A stretch of 64,000 nt of DNA from Corynebacterium casei LMG S-19264 (GTDB lineage Bacteria > Actinomycetota > Actinomycetes > Mycobacteriales > Mycobacteriaceae), in contig NZ_CP004350.1 in assembly GCF_000550785.1 (NCBI RefSeq), forward strand, positions 724,009 through 788,008, written 5' to 3'. Made by a program: the position numbers and the translations under genes. The notes below the pieces were generated by a model. It was given only the letters and a program-made list of their open reading frames with translations. It searched no databases and had not been told where the DNA came from. Below, in pieces: positions 18,561-26,725 of the stretch (within the stretch, counting starts at the first letter, position 1; every line of letters begins with the position of its first letter).

Positions 18561-19817
18561 GTGGCACGAGCGATTATCGTGGGCGCAGGCATGGTCGGTT
18601 TGGCTACAGCTTGGCACCTGCAGGAACGCGGCTATGACGTCAAAGTTGTGGACCGTGATGGTGTCGCAGCTGGTTCGTCATGGGGCAACGCAGGTTGGCT
18701 AGCACCGGCTAAGACCATTCCATTGGCAGAGAGCGGCCTGTGGGGACAGGCTCCATCGCTGTTGCTGGATCCAGATGCAGCATTGTCAATGCCATTCAAG
18801 GTGGATGTTCGCCTGTGGAAGTTCCTAGCGCAATTTATGGCGCACGCTTCTGATTCTGCATGGGATAAGACCATGGAGAAGCTGACCCCAATTGATAAGG
18901 TCGCGCTTGAAGCTTTCGATGAGCTGGAGCTCGGCGGCGTTGAAGCTAAGTCCCACGAGGGGCCATTCGTAATCGGCTTCAAGTCTGAGCCTGATTCCCG
19001 TGGATTCTTCAAAGAAATCGCCGGCTCAATTCGCTATGGCCAGGAAGTTGAAATCAACCGCGTGGATGATCCTCAGTCCATGGTTCCGATTCTCTCTGAT
19101 GAGATTCAGGCCGTGTACCGCCTGGAAGGCCAGCGCTTTATCGAGCCAGGCCCATATGTTGAGGCCATTGCCAAGGCTGTCACTGACCGTGGTGGCGAAG
19201 TAGTCACCGGCAAGGCCGTCGAATCTGTTGAGGGCGGCGCAAAGGCAGCTGTTGTTTACTCCGACGGCACACGCGAGGAAGCAGACAAGGTTGTTGTCGC
19301 ATCCGGTGCATGGCTATCGGATCTGGTTCGTGACCACGGCGTCAAGGTTCCGGTTCAGGCTGGCCGTGGCTACTCCTTCTCAGTTGCAACCCCAGAGCCA
19401 ATCAAGCACTCTGTCTACCTGCCACAGCAGCGCATTGCATGTACCCCTTACCAGGGCCGTTTCCGCATCGCCGGCACCATGGAATTCCGCGACCCAGATG
19501 ATCCTTTGATCCCACGTCGCATCGAATCCATCGTCAACAACTCCCGCGTCGCATTCCGCGATGTCGACTTGGATGACCGCCAGGATGAGTGGGTAGGCTC
19601 CCGTCCAGTTACCCCAGATGGACTCTCTTTGATTGGTGAGACTAAGTCCCGCAACGTATTTGTTGCCGGTGGCCACGGCATGTGGGGCATCGTCTTGGGC
19701 CCAGCAACCGGTAAGTACCTGGCTGAGCTCATCGACACCGGTGTCACCAATGATGTCATCAAGCCAATGGATCCACTGCGCAAGAACCTGACTTCGGTCA
19801 ACCCATTCAAGAAGTAG
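18561..19817 (+). CDS. FAD-dependent D-amino-acid dehydrogenase-like oxidoreductase
   Basis: A flavoprotein of about 418 residues of the DAO/DadA family. The N-terminal IIVGAGMVGLATAWHLQERG binds FAD, and the C-terminal FVAGGHGMWGIVLGPATGKYLAEL completes the cofactor site. The GTG start is set by a strong AGGAGGATAC ribosome site directly before it; an upstream in-frame ATG would add 22 unlikely residues. Likely substrates are D-amino acids or N-methyl amino acids such as sarcosine, which cannot be separated by eye. It points opposite to the sugar-import genes on both sides and ends in its own terminator, so it appears to be an insertion into that locus. Confidence 0.82.
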   Translation: MARAIIVGAGMVGLATAWHLQERGYDVKVVDRDGVAAGSSWGNAGWLAPAKTIPLAESGLWGQAPSLLLDPDAALSMPFKVDVRLWKFLAQFMAHASDSAWDKTMEKLTPIDKVALEAFDELELGGVEAKSHEGPFVIGFKSEPDSRGFFKEIAGSIRYGQEVEINRVDDPQSMVPILSDEIQAVYRLEGQRFIEPGPYVEAIAKAVTDRGGEVVTGKAVESVEGGAKAAVVYSDGTREEADKVVVASGAWLSDLVRDHGVKVPVQAGRGYSFSVATPEPIKHSVYLPQQRIACTPYQGRFRIAGTMEFRDPDDPLIPRRIESIVNNSRVAFRDVDLDDRQDEWVGSRPVTPDGLSLIGETKSRNVFVAGGHGMWGIVLGPATGKYLAELIDTGVTNDVIKPMDPLRKNLTSVNPFKK

Positions 19818-19867
19818 GTTGAGCAGGCCGAAAACTGGCTTGCTTAACTTTTCCGCTCGCTTTCACG

Positions 19868-19917
19868 AAGAAACCGCAGCGCCCCCACCTTCAGGGCACT
19901 GCGGTTTCTTAGTTTTT
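19868..19917 (+). terminator. terminator after the amino-acid oxidoreductase
   Basis: AAGAAACCGCAG pairs with CTGCGGTTTCTT around a 19-base loop, followed by AGTTTTT. It separates this gene from the convergent binding-protein gene and may act in both directions. Confidence 0.8.
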
Positions 19918-19959
19918 ACTGCTTATCGCTTCGTGCTTCTTGCGCAGCAGTGGTTGCTC

Positions 19960-21270
19960 TTAGGAAGCAGACTCGATAGCTGCCTTCATATCAGCGGTAG
20001 CGTCATCAACAGACTTGCCGTCGGTCAGCGCAGCGTATGCGTTGTCCTGGATAGCCTTAGAAATTGCTGGGTAGAACGGGGAAACCGGACGAGGAGAAGC
20101 GTTCTCCAGGGATTCCTTCAGCGCTGGCAGGTAAGGGAACTGCTCAATCAGTGCTTCATCGTCGTAGATGGAAGCCAGAACTGGTGGGAAGGAACCTTCC
20201 GCGAAGGAGGTCTGGTTTTCTTCGTTGATGATGAACTCGATGAAGTCGCGGGCGGTTGCCTTGTTCTCAGAGTTCACGTTGATGCCGTTGTTGTAGCCAC
20301 CCAGGGTGGAAACGCCAACGCCGTCCTGGCCAACCAGTGGCTGTACCTCAACCTTGCCTGCGGTCGCTTCAGCTTCCTCAGCGTTGGTGTACATGTAAGG
20401 CCAGTTGATGGCGAATGCAGAGTCGCCTTCGGTGAAGGTCAGGTTGGTTTCTTCCTCGGTAGCCGCGGTGGACTCACGGGAGATGGTGCCATCCTCGTAT
20501 GCGTCAACTAGAGCCTGCAGGCCAGCCTTGGATTCATCGGAATCAACGGTCACGTTGCCGTCTTCATCCAGAACCTTGCCGCCCCAGCCTTCCATGAAGC
20601 CAACGGTGTTCACAGTCAGACCCTCGTACTGCTTGAGCTGAGTGGTCAAACATGCGGTGCCGTCTTCGAGTGCCTCACATGCGGAAGCCAGCTCATCGAA
20701 GGTGGAAACCTCTTCTGGTGCCAGGTCAGTGTTGCGGAAGAGCAGCTGGCCGTTGGTGTTTTGTGGCAGTGCGTAGAGGGTGTCGTTGTAGGTTGCAGAC
20801 TCCACGGTTGCTTCCAGCAAGTTGGAGGTGTCAACTTCCAGCTCGCCTTCCAGCGGTGCAAGCCACTGGTTGGCAGCAAAGTCAGCGGTCCAGATGACAT
20901 CCAGCGCCATGACGTCATAGTCAGCGTTGCCTGCCTGCAAGGACTGCACCAGGGTTTCGCGCTGCGCGTCGGCTTCACCGGCGAGTTCTGACAGAGTTAC
21001 CTCTTCATCAGGGTTTTCTTCATTCCACTTTTCAATGATTGGAATGAGCTTGTCAGTGTCGTTCTTGCCCATGGCGAAAGTGATTGGGCCACGGCCTTCT
21101 TCAGAAGCGCCATCATCGGTGGCGGCGTCATCAGATGCTGCGGAGTCTTCACCAGTATCGGTTGCGGAATCCGTGGATGAATCAGAAGAACATGCGGATA
21201 GGGTCAATGCTGCAATCGCGGTGGTAACTACAGCGCCAGTGCGAGCTGAGCGGAAGAGGGACTTCTTCAT
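19960..21270 (-). CDS. tusE: ABC sugar-binding lipoprotein, TusE/MalE type
   Basis: A 436-residue extracellular binding protein with a lipoprotein signal: a basic start, a hydrophobic run and the lipobox LSAC with Cys near residue 27. A low-complexity linker of Ser, Asp, Thr and Glu follows, then a family-1 sugar-binding fold. Segments ITFAMGKNDTDKLIPIIEKW and FAINWPYMYTNAEE fit the group that binds maltose or trehalose. It faces the same way as tusF and tusG but is separated from them by the oxidoreductase gene. No ATPase gene of the importer is in the window, so the transporter must use one encoded elsewhere. Confidence 0.82.
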   Translation of the reverse strand: MKKSLFRSARTGAVVTTAIAALTLSACSSDSSTDSATDTGEDSAASDDAATDDGASEEGRGPITFAMGKNDTDKLIPIIEKWNEENPDEEVTLSELAGEADAQRETLVQSLQAGNADYDVMALDVIWTADFAANQWLAPLEGELEVDTSNLLEATVESATYNDTLYALPQNTNGQLLFRNTDLAPEEVSTFDELASACEALEDGTACLTTQLKQYEGLTVNTVGFMEGWGGKVLDEDGNVTVDSDESKAGLQALVDAYEDGTISRESTAATEEETNLTFTEGDSAFAINWPYMYTNAEEAEATAGKVEVQPLVGQDGVGVSTLGGYNNGINVNSENKATARDFIEFIINEENQTSFAEGSFPPVLASIYDDEALIEQFPYLPALKESLENASPRPVSPFYPAISKAIQDNAYAALTDGKSVDDATADMKAAIESAS

Positions 21271-21432
21271 GTTGGTTGCTACCTTTTCTTTTATGGAACA
21301 CCAGTTGGAATTACCCTAAGATACGGGCACTACCCAGCGGAAGCTTTTGGGGAATTTCCCCCGCGTCGGGGGTAGAAAAACAGTGAATTATATCGGGTAA
21401 AGTTCATAATTTCGGCAAGTATGCTGGAACGC

Positions 21433-22251
21433 ATGAGTAGTACAAGCGCGAAAAGCGAAGAACTAGACCTTGCCCGTATCCGCACCGATTTGGTGGAAAG
21501 CGGGCTGTATTCTGCAGTGGATCACACCGCGCAGACGGGGTCCACTAACACTGATTTGATGCAGGCTGAGGTAGTGCAGGACAGAGCAGTTTTGCTTGCC
21601 GATGAACAAGTCTCCGGCAAAGGCCGCCTTGGTCGCGTGTGGTCTGCACCTGCGAAGACACAAATTATTCAGTCGGTTGTTTTATTGCCGCGCTCTTTGG
21701 ACCACCTTGGAACGCTGCCGCTAGCGGCGGGGCTGGCGGTCACTGACATTGTGGAAGGAGCGCAGTTGAAGTGGCCAAATGATGTCCAGATTGAGGGCAA
21801 GAAGCTCTGCGGCATTTTGGCGGAAGCAGGTCCTGTCGGTGGGGCAGCGAGTGGCAAGGGCGGAAGCTTTGGCGCTGCGTCAGCAGGGGAGCCGGCGGCG
21901 CGCGTGGTGTTAGGGCTTGGACTCAACGTGTCTTTGAGCAAAGAGCAGCTGCCCATTGAGAACGCGACGTCGCTTGTGCTGGAAGGTCAAGAAACAGATC
22001 GCACTGAATTAACCATTGCTTTGCTCACCGCATTGCACAAGCGCCTTAATCAATGGGAAAACCAGGACCCAGAATTGATGAAGGACTACCGCAAAGTGTC
22101 CTCATCCATCGGTATGAGTGTGCGGCTGGAAGCACCCACCGGAGACATTTATGGCGAAGTGCTCGGTGTTGCGGATGACGGTCGAATCAACGTTGGTGGG
22201 CAGTATTACTCCGCCGGCGATGTGATTCATCTTCGTCCTGACAACCGCTAA
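21433..22251 (+). CDS. birA: biotin--[acetyl-CoA-carboxylase] ligase
   Basis: A biotin protein ligase of about 272 residues that should attach biotin to the acyl-CoA carboxylase alpha chain. The catalytic-loop motif GKGRLGRVWSAP (around residue 60), TGSTNTDLMQ and LKWPNDVQIEGKKLCGIL are intact. There is no N-terminal DNA-binding domain, so it is a monofunctional ligase and not a biotin repressor. An insertion rich in Gly, Ala and Ser follows EAGPVG. The ATG giving MSSTSAK is preceded by GGAAC and preferred over one four codons upstream. Its placement near the dtsR genes fits their biotin need. Confidence 0.9.
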   Translation: MSSTSAKSEELDLARIRTDLVESGLYSAVDHTAQTGSTNTDLMQAEVVQDRAVLLADEQVSGKGRLGRVWSAPAKTQIIQSVVLLPRSLDHLGTLPLAAGLAVTDIVEGAQLKWPNDVQIEGKKLCGILAEAGPVGGAASGKGGSFGAASAGEPAARVVLGLGLNVSLSKEQLPIENATSLVLEGQETDRTELTIALLTALHKRLNQWENQDPELMKDYRKVSSSIGMSVRLEAPTGDIYGEVLGVADDGRINVGGQYYSAGDVIHLRPDNR

Positions 22252-22269
22252 CTAGTAAGCTTGGAGCCC

Positions 22270-22752
22270 ATGAGCATAGTCAAGATGGGTCACGGTGAGG
22301 TCAAGCATGTTGATGTCACCGCGCCGTATCGCGCTTTGCTGTGGCCAGTACTAGAGCTGGTCCTTATAACTGGCATTTGTTGGATTGGTATCGGTTGGCT
22401 CGATGTCCAGGTCAATAACCAGGCCTTTGACGTGGCTATTCGCAACGCCGTGGTTGCTATTTGGGCAGCGCTATCGGTGTGGCGTTTTGTCATTCCGGTC
22501 ATGCGTCACCGGCGCAAGCGCTTCATCGTGACCAATCACCGGGTTATTGCACGCGCTCCGACCTTCCAGGGACAGATAGACTCTATTCCGTTGCGCGATG
22601 TCGTTGGGGTGCGCCGTCGCCGCGGCGGAATCTCCCTCGCTATCCGTGGTTATGACCGCGCCATCCATTTCCCGGACGTGCCTAAGACCAAGCGCATTGA
22701 AAAGGTGCTCAACCAGCAGCTTTCAGAGATGGCCTCTCCCATCTGGCGGTAG
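22270..22752 (+). CDS. PH-domain membrane protein
   Basis: A protein of about 160 residues with two N-terminal membrane helices (roughly residues 20-43 and 54-75), followed by a basic loop MRHRRKRFIVTNHRVIARAP. A bacterial PH-like domain follows, containing IDSIPLRDVVGVRRRRGG and AIHFPDVPKTKRIEKVL. The order of helices, RFIVTNHRVI and the strand-rich tail is typical of this actinobacterial group, whose function is unknown. It starts 19 bases after birA with GGAG before the ATG, so it is probably in the birA operon. Confidence 0.75.
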   Translation: MSIVKMGHGEVKHVDVTAPYRALLWPVLELVLITGICWIGIGWLDVQVNNQAFDVAIRNAVVAIWAALSVWRFVIPVMRHRRKRFIVTNHRVIARAPTFQGQIDSIPLRDVVGVRRRRGGISLAIRGYDRAIHFPDVPKTKRIEKVLNQQLSEMASPIWR

Positions 22753-22785
22753 TGTGACCGTCTCGGCCTTTGCGACAACGCCTTG

Positions 22786-22837
22786 CCTGTGGATAACTTG
22801 CCTGTTTCGTTGACGTATCACCGTAGTTATCCACAGG
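22786..22837. repeat. pair of inverted perfect DnaA boxes
   Basis: CCTGTGGATAAC (22786-22797) and GTTATCCACAGG (22826-22837) are perfect 12-base inverted arms. Each contains the consensus DnaA box TTATCCACA. The spacing between them is 28 bases. They lie between the PH-domain gene and the HNH/DUF222-like gene. No other origin features are nearby. Confidence 0.6.
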
Positions 22838-22889
22838 TTTTTCAATTGGCACTAGCCAGGGCTTGCGCTAGCGGTTTAGCGTTAGTGGC

Positions 22890-23333
22890 ATGAAAAATTA
22901 CAAAGCATTCATACAAATTAACAGGCAAGGGATCGGCATATTTCGCTCCATAGGTGACCGATCAGTGGAAGAAATGATGAGCGATGGTCATTCAATGCAC
23001 ATGGCGAAGAAATACCGGGCCATGGCCGATCTCCTCTTCGGTCCCACCGATGCCCCAGACCTTCAACGCGAGTTTGTCGCGTTGGGAGAAAAGCGAGAGT
23101 TAAGCCTAGAGCGCCTACTGATGATTGAAAAGCACGCTGGCAAGCTGAAGAAGCCAGGGGCAGCCTGGGCACTGCGTTCAGAACTCGTTGCGCTTGAGGG
23201 AACTTACGAAGTAGTCGATGACTATGGCCGAGAGTGCGTCAAGGTAGAAGCGCGGCGCGAAGTCGAAGAAGCTCGGCGTGCTGCAACCGGAAGCTCAGAG
23301 AGTATCTTCTCCAAGCGGACAGCTCGCAACTAA
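22890..23333 (+). CDS. short HNH/DUF222-like protein, probably a truncated family member
   Basis: A 147-residue basic protein. The segment LERLLMIEKHAGKLKKPGAAWALRSELVALEGTYEVVDDY resembles, from memory, the N-terminal DUF222-like region of corynebacterial HNH nuclease-family proteins. These are usually more than twice as long and end in an HNH motif that is absent here. I cannot tell whether this is a stand-alone short form or a remnant that lost its nuclease half. The inverted DnaA boxes precede it, and a perfect hairpin overlaps its stop codon. Confidence 0.5.
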   Translation: MKNYKAFIQINRQGIGIFRSIGDRSVEEMMSDGHSMHMAKKYRAMADLLFGPTDAPDLQREFVALGEKRELSLERLLMIEKHAGKLKKPGAAWALRSELVALEGTYEVVDDYGRECVKVEARREVEEARRAATGSSESIFSKRTARN

Positions 23334-23372
23334 AGCCGTAGGCTTAAGCCCTGAGCTTAAGCCTACGGCTTT
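23332..23372. terminator. bidirectional terminator overlapping two stop codons
   Basis: AAAGCCGTAGGCTTAAGC and its exact reverse complement form an 18-base stem with a CCTGA loop. The stop codon of the plus-strand HNH-like gene (23331-23333) and that of the minus-strand alsD gene (23371-23373) lie at the two feet of the stem. Both transcripts can use it. Confidence 0.85.
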
Positions 23373-24108
23373 AGTCCTTGACTTCGGTGGTGTGCAGTTG
23401 CTCGTCGAGGTCTTCCGGCCACAGGTTGGCGCGGGAGAACTCGCGGGTCATCGGCAAGCGAAGCTCTAAATCCGTACCCGGGCACAGCTCAATGGTTGCG
23501 GTATCGACTACGTAGTCCAGCACATGACCGCCGCGGCTGAAATCTGCATCAATGAAATGCATGTGGCAGCCCGGCACATTCACGCCCTTTTCAAACACCG
23601 GCGTGCGGAAACCACCGAGAGTGCCGGCGACATTGGTGAAGGTGTGCTCGGCATCATCGGAAACCGCATCAGTCATGGGAGGGTATGGCTTTTCCTGCTT
23701 TGTCACCGTGCGCACTTTGACCGAAGAAAAAGTGCCGGTGATACGCACCGCGTACATGTAATTAGCGGAAGGCTCTACCTCATCAATGAATGCACTAAGC
23801 GCTTTGCGCTCCATATTGTGGGGCGCTTTATACGTTATGTGCGGCACAAACTTCGTGGCTACAGCGAAAGGCGTGTGCAGCTCAGTGCTGGCCTCACGTG
23901 CTGTGCCATCACTGAGCAACTGGTAGCAGGTGCCATCCAAAATGATCATTTCCCCGTCTAGGGCATCAAAAGTGCCAATCCCGAAGTCCCCCTTTTCCAA
24001 TAATTCTCCGATTGACATCTCACCGTCATAGATTCCATCCAGCAGTGCGGTCATTAGCGAATTTTGAAAGATACTGTGTCGTGGCCAAGTAAGGTCAGTC
24101 ATGTACAT
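23371..24108 (-). CDS. alsD: alpha-acetolactate decarboxylase
   Basis: An enzyme of about 245 residues that converts alpha-acetolactate to acetoin. The zinc-site signature VPGCHMHFIDADFSRGGHV holds the His ligands, and GDFGIGTFDALDGEMIILDG at the N-terminal third is also diagnostic. No acetolactate synthase gene of the alsS type is next to it, so its substrate may come from branched-chain amino acid synthesis or overflow. I use the ATG giving MYMTDLTWP; another ATG two codons later is equally possible. Only about 18 bases separate it from the divergent purK start. Confidence 0.85.
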   Translation of the reverse strand: MYMTDLTWPRHSIFQNSLMTALLDGIYDGEMSIGELLEKGDFGIGTFDALDGEMIILDGTCYQLLSDGTAREASTELHTPFAVATKFVPHITYKAPHNMERKALSAFIDEVEPSANYMYAVRITGTFSSVKVRTVTKQEKPYPPMTDAVSDDAEHTFTNVAGTLGGFRTPVFEKGVNVPGCHMHFIDADFSRGGHVLDYVVDTATIELCPGTDLELRLPMTREFSRANLWPEDLDEQLHTTEVKD

Positions 24109-24126
24109 GAGGCTAGTATTGAACGC
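24109..24126. promoter_or_regulatory. very short divergent alsD-purK promoter gap
   Basis: Only 18 bases separate the two chosen start codons. TAGTAT at 24114-24119 is positioned as a -10 box whose transcript would begin at or near the purK GTG at 24127, suggesting a leaderless mRNA. The promoter elements must extend into the neighbouring coding sequence. Confidence 0.45.
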
Positions 24127-25347
24127 GTGAGTGAACAAGGATCAAACCCAGAAGGTAACCCACAAGCACACGTTTCCGGCATGCCGGTCATCGCTGTTAT
24201 TGGTGATGGACAGCTGGCGCGCATGATGCAGACGGCTGCGATTGAACTTGGCCAGTCCCCGCGGCTGCTAGCCGGCGCGCGTGATGCTTCGGCGGCGCAG
24301 GTCTGCGCGGACGTGGTCCTTGGTGACTACACCAAGTATGAGGACCTGCTCAAGGCAGTGGAAGGCTCTACCGCGGTGACTTTTGACCATGAGCATGTTC
24401 CTAATGAGCACCTAACTGCTCTGATTGACGCTGGCTACAACGTGCAGCCGCAGCCTTCTGCGCTGATTAATGCGCAGGACAAGCTGGTTATGCGCGAGCG
24501 TCTGACCGAACTGGGTGCTCCGCTTCCGCGTTTTACCGCTATTGAATCGGCACAAGATGCTTATGAGTTCTGGACCTTGACCGGTGGTCAGGTCTGCCTG
24601 AAAGCGCGCCGCGGCGGCTATGACGGCAAAGGCGTGTGGTTCCCGAAGGATGAATCTGAGCTGACGGCTTTGGTCTCCGATCTAACTCGCCGTGGAGTAC
24701 CCCTGATGGCTGAGGAAAAGGTCGCGCTTGTTCGCGAATTGTCCGTATTGGTTGCCCGTACTCCATCCGGGGAAGTTGCTTCCTGGCCTTTGACTGAGTC
24801 GGTACAGCGCAATGGCGTGTGTGCTGAAGCTGTAGCTCCGGCGCCGAACATGAACCCGGAATTGAAGAAGCGCGCGGAAGAGCTCGGTGAGAAGATTGCC
24901 ACCGAACTTGGCGTCACCGGTGTTCTGGCTGTTGAGCTCTTCGCATTCACCAATGACTCCGGCGAAGAAGACATTGCCGTCAATGAGCTGGCAATGCGCC
25001 CACACAACACCGGTCACTGGACCCAGGATGGTTCCGTAACCTCGCAGTTTGAACAGCACTTGCGTGCGGTCATGGATGAGCCTTTGGGCGACACCGCGGC
25101 GCTTGCGCCAGTAACCGTTATGGCCAATGTCTTGGGCGCGGACACTGATCCTGAGATGCCGATGGGCCAGCGCGCGACTGAGGTATCTCGCCGATTCCCA
25201 CGCGCCAAGATTCATCTGTACGGCAAGGGACATCGCCCAGGCCGTAAGATTGGCCACGTTAACCTCACCGGCGATGACGTGGAAGCAACCCGCCGCGACG
25301 CACGCCTGGCAGCTGACTTCCTGGTCAACGCCACGTGGAGCGATTAA
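24127..25347 (+). CDS. purK: N5-carboxyaminoimidazole ribonucleotide synthase
   Basis: An ATP-grasp enzyme of about 406 residues in purine synthesis that makes N5-CAIR from AIR, bicarbonate and ATP. The N-terminal AVIGDGQLARMMQTAAIEL, the ATP-grasp lid VCLKARRGGYDGKGVWF, and the metal/ATP site VNELAMRPHNTGHWT are all present. I chose the GTG that gives a short N-terminal extension before VSGMPVIAVIGD; starting at that inner ATG is also possible. purE follows about 50 bases downstream, as expected for the two-step PurK/PurE route. Confidence 0.9.
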   Translation: MSEQGSNPEGNPQAHVSGMPVIAVIGDGQLARMMQTAAIELGQSPRLLAGARDASAAQVCADVVLGDYTKYEDLLKAVEGSTAVTFDHEHVPNEHLTALIDAGYNVQPQPSALINAQDKLVMRERLTELGAPLPRFTAIESAQDAYEFWTLTGGQVCLKARRGGYDGKGVWFPKDESELTALVSDLTRRGVPLMAEEKVALVRELSVLVARTPSGEVASWPLTESVQRNGVCAEAVAPAPNMNPELKKRAEELGEKIATELGVTGVLAVELFAFTNDSGEEDIAVNELAMRPHNTGHWTQDGSVTSQFEQHLRAVMDEPLGDTAALAPVTVMANVLGADTDPEMPMGQRATEVSRRFPRAKIHLYGKGHRPGRKIGHVNLTGDDVEATRRDARLAADFLVNATWSD

Positions 25348-25398
25348 TAGGTTAAAAGACTTATTAATCGGAATAAGCAAAAGCACTGGAGGAAAGAC

Positions 25399-25902
25399 AT
25401 GACTGCACCACTCGTAGGCCTCATCATAGGCTCTGATTCTGACTGGCCAACCGTTGAGCCAGCCGCAGAGGTTCTTGCGGAGTTTGGTATTCCATTCGAG
25501 GTCGGTGTGGTTTCTGCCCACCGCACCCCGGAAAAGATGCTGGATTACGCCAAGAATGCACACACCCGCGGAATTAAGACCATCATCGCGTGTGCCGGTG
25601 GTGCAGCGCACCTTCCGGGCATGGTTGCTGCGGCAACCCCGCTGCCAGTCATTGGCCTGCCCCGCGCGCTGAAGGATCTGGACGGCCTGGATTCCTTGCT
25701 CTCTATCGTGCAGATGCCCGGCGGGGTTCCCGTAGCAACCGTGTCCATCGGTGGCGCGAAAAACGCTGGCTTGCTGGCCGTGCGCATTTTGAGCGTCGGC
25801 ATCCCAGAATTGGTGGAGCGGATGGTTGCGTACCAGGAAAACATGGCGAATGAGGTTGAGCAAAAAGATGCTAACCTGCGCGCCAAGCTGATGGGTGAGT
25901 AG
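25399..25902 (+). CDS. purE: N5-carboxyaminoimidazole ribonucleotide mutase
   Basis: A 167-residue class I PurE that rearranges N5-CAIR to CAIR. The substrate-binding signatures [14 protein letters not shown] (residues 7-20), [15 protein letters not shown] with the catalytic His, and [24 protein letters not shown] are intact. A GGAGGAAAGAC ribosome site precedes the ATG. It forms an operon with purK, and the small YdcF-like gene starts 12 bases after its stop. Confidence 0.93.
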   Translation: MTAPLVGLIIGSDSDWPTVEPAAEVLAEFGIPFEVGVVSAHRTPEKMLDYAKNAHTRGIKTIIACAGGAAHLPGMVAAATPLPVIGLPRALKDLDGLDSLLSIVQMPGGVPVATVSIGGAKNAGLLAVRILSVGIPELVERMVAYQENMANEVEQKDANLRAKLMGE

Positions 25903-25914
25903 AGCGTCAACGCC

Positions 25915-26382
25915 ATGAACCGTGCTGACCCCATTGTGGTTTTAGGATCGCGAGTGACTAATGGTCAACCGGGAGCCTTGTTGGTATCCCGTTTGAACAA
26001 AGCCCTGGTTGTCGCACAGCAGTTTCCTGAAGCAAAAGTGATTGTTTCCGGCGATGGGGAAGCGGTTGTGATGAGCAGGTACCTCATTGACCACGGCTTT
26101 GATCCAGCGCGCATCGTGGAAGAGCCCACTGCGACCAGCACAAATGAGAACCTCGAAAACTCCCACGCTCTAGCCAAAGATGCCAGGGTCCTGCACGTGG
26201 TCACTAATGAATTCCATAGCCTGCGCACCAGGCTATGGGCATGGCATTTGGGCATTCCCATCAAAATGCACCAGACTTTAACTCCGAAGAACTACCGTCT
26301 GCGCAACTATTCGCGGGAAATCCTTGCCACCCCGCACTCTGCCGCCCGAATCCTGTGGCGCAAATTTCGCGCCCGATTCTAA
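25915..26382 (+). CDS. YdcF/ElyC/SanA-type DUF218 protein
   Basis: A 155-residue protein of the DUF218 family, seen from [25 protein letters not shown] (residues 7-31), VIVSGDG, and the conserved [15 protein letters not shown], followed by [16 protein letters not shown]. Family members are linked to cell-envelope or polysaccharide work, usually through unknown chemistry. Unlike many relatives it has no N-terminal membrane helix and is probably cytoplasmic. It directly follows purE and is likely in the same transcript. Confidence 0.8.
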   Translation: MNRADPIVVLGSRVTNGQPGALLVSRLNKALVVAQQFPEAKVIVSGDGEAVVMSRYLIDHGFDPARIVEEPTATSTNENLENSHALAKDARVLHVVTNEFHSLRTRLWAWHLGIPIKMHQTLTPKNYRLRNYSREILATPHSAARILWRKFRARF

Positions 26383-26725
26383 GGCGGACTGCTTTCGACG
26401 GGAGCATCGAAAAGCTTTTGCTTAACGTGGTTCTGCGAAGAATCTTCCCAGCGAGCTTCGCAAATCTTTTACCCCGGATTAGTGTGTTGAATCATAGGCA
26501 AACTTGTCTTACTCCTAGAACACACTAATATTTCCCTCAAGCCACATGCCGATATCTGCACCACCACTGCCCGATTATCGCTGCGAGATGCCCCCACCCA
26601 GAGGGCAGAGGCCACCTACACATTGGCCTTGGTGAAGTACAACAATCAAATCTCTTGCATCGCGCCATGCCCACATCGCATGCGCTGCTGGATGCAGGAG
26701 TCTTTATTATCTGGGAGCATGCACA
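26383..26725. other. intergenic region with an inverted repeat
   Basis: A gap of 343 bases. TTAGTGTGTT (26479-26488) and AACACACTAA (26519-26528) are exact inverted arms with a secondary TAGG/CCTA pairing inside, followed by TATTTCCC. This may terminate the purE-ydcF transcript or be an operator of the downstream carrier. I see no gene. Confidence 0.4.

Noticed and set aside
21433..22251. Biotin repressor function for BirA
   Set aside because: The N-terminal DNA-binding domain of the repressor class is missing.
22786..22837. Replication origin
   Set aside because: Only two DnaA boxes, with no AT-rich unwinding region and no dnaA/dnaN neighbours.
24682..25863. Minus-strand open frame of 393 codons opposite purK and purE
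   Set aside because: Both purK and purE are unmistakable on the plus strand; the antisense frame has atypical composition rich in His, Arg and Gly.
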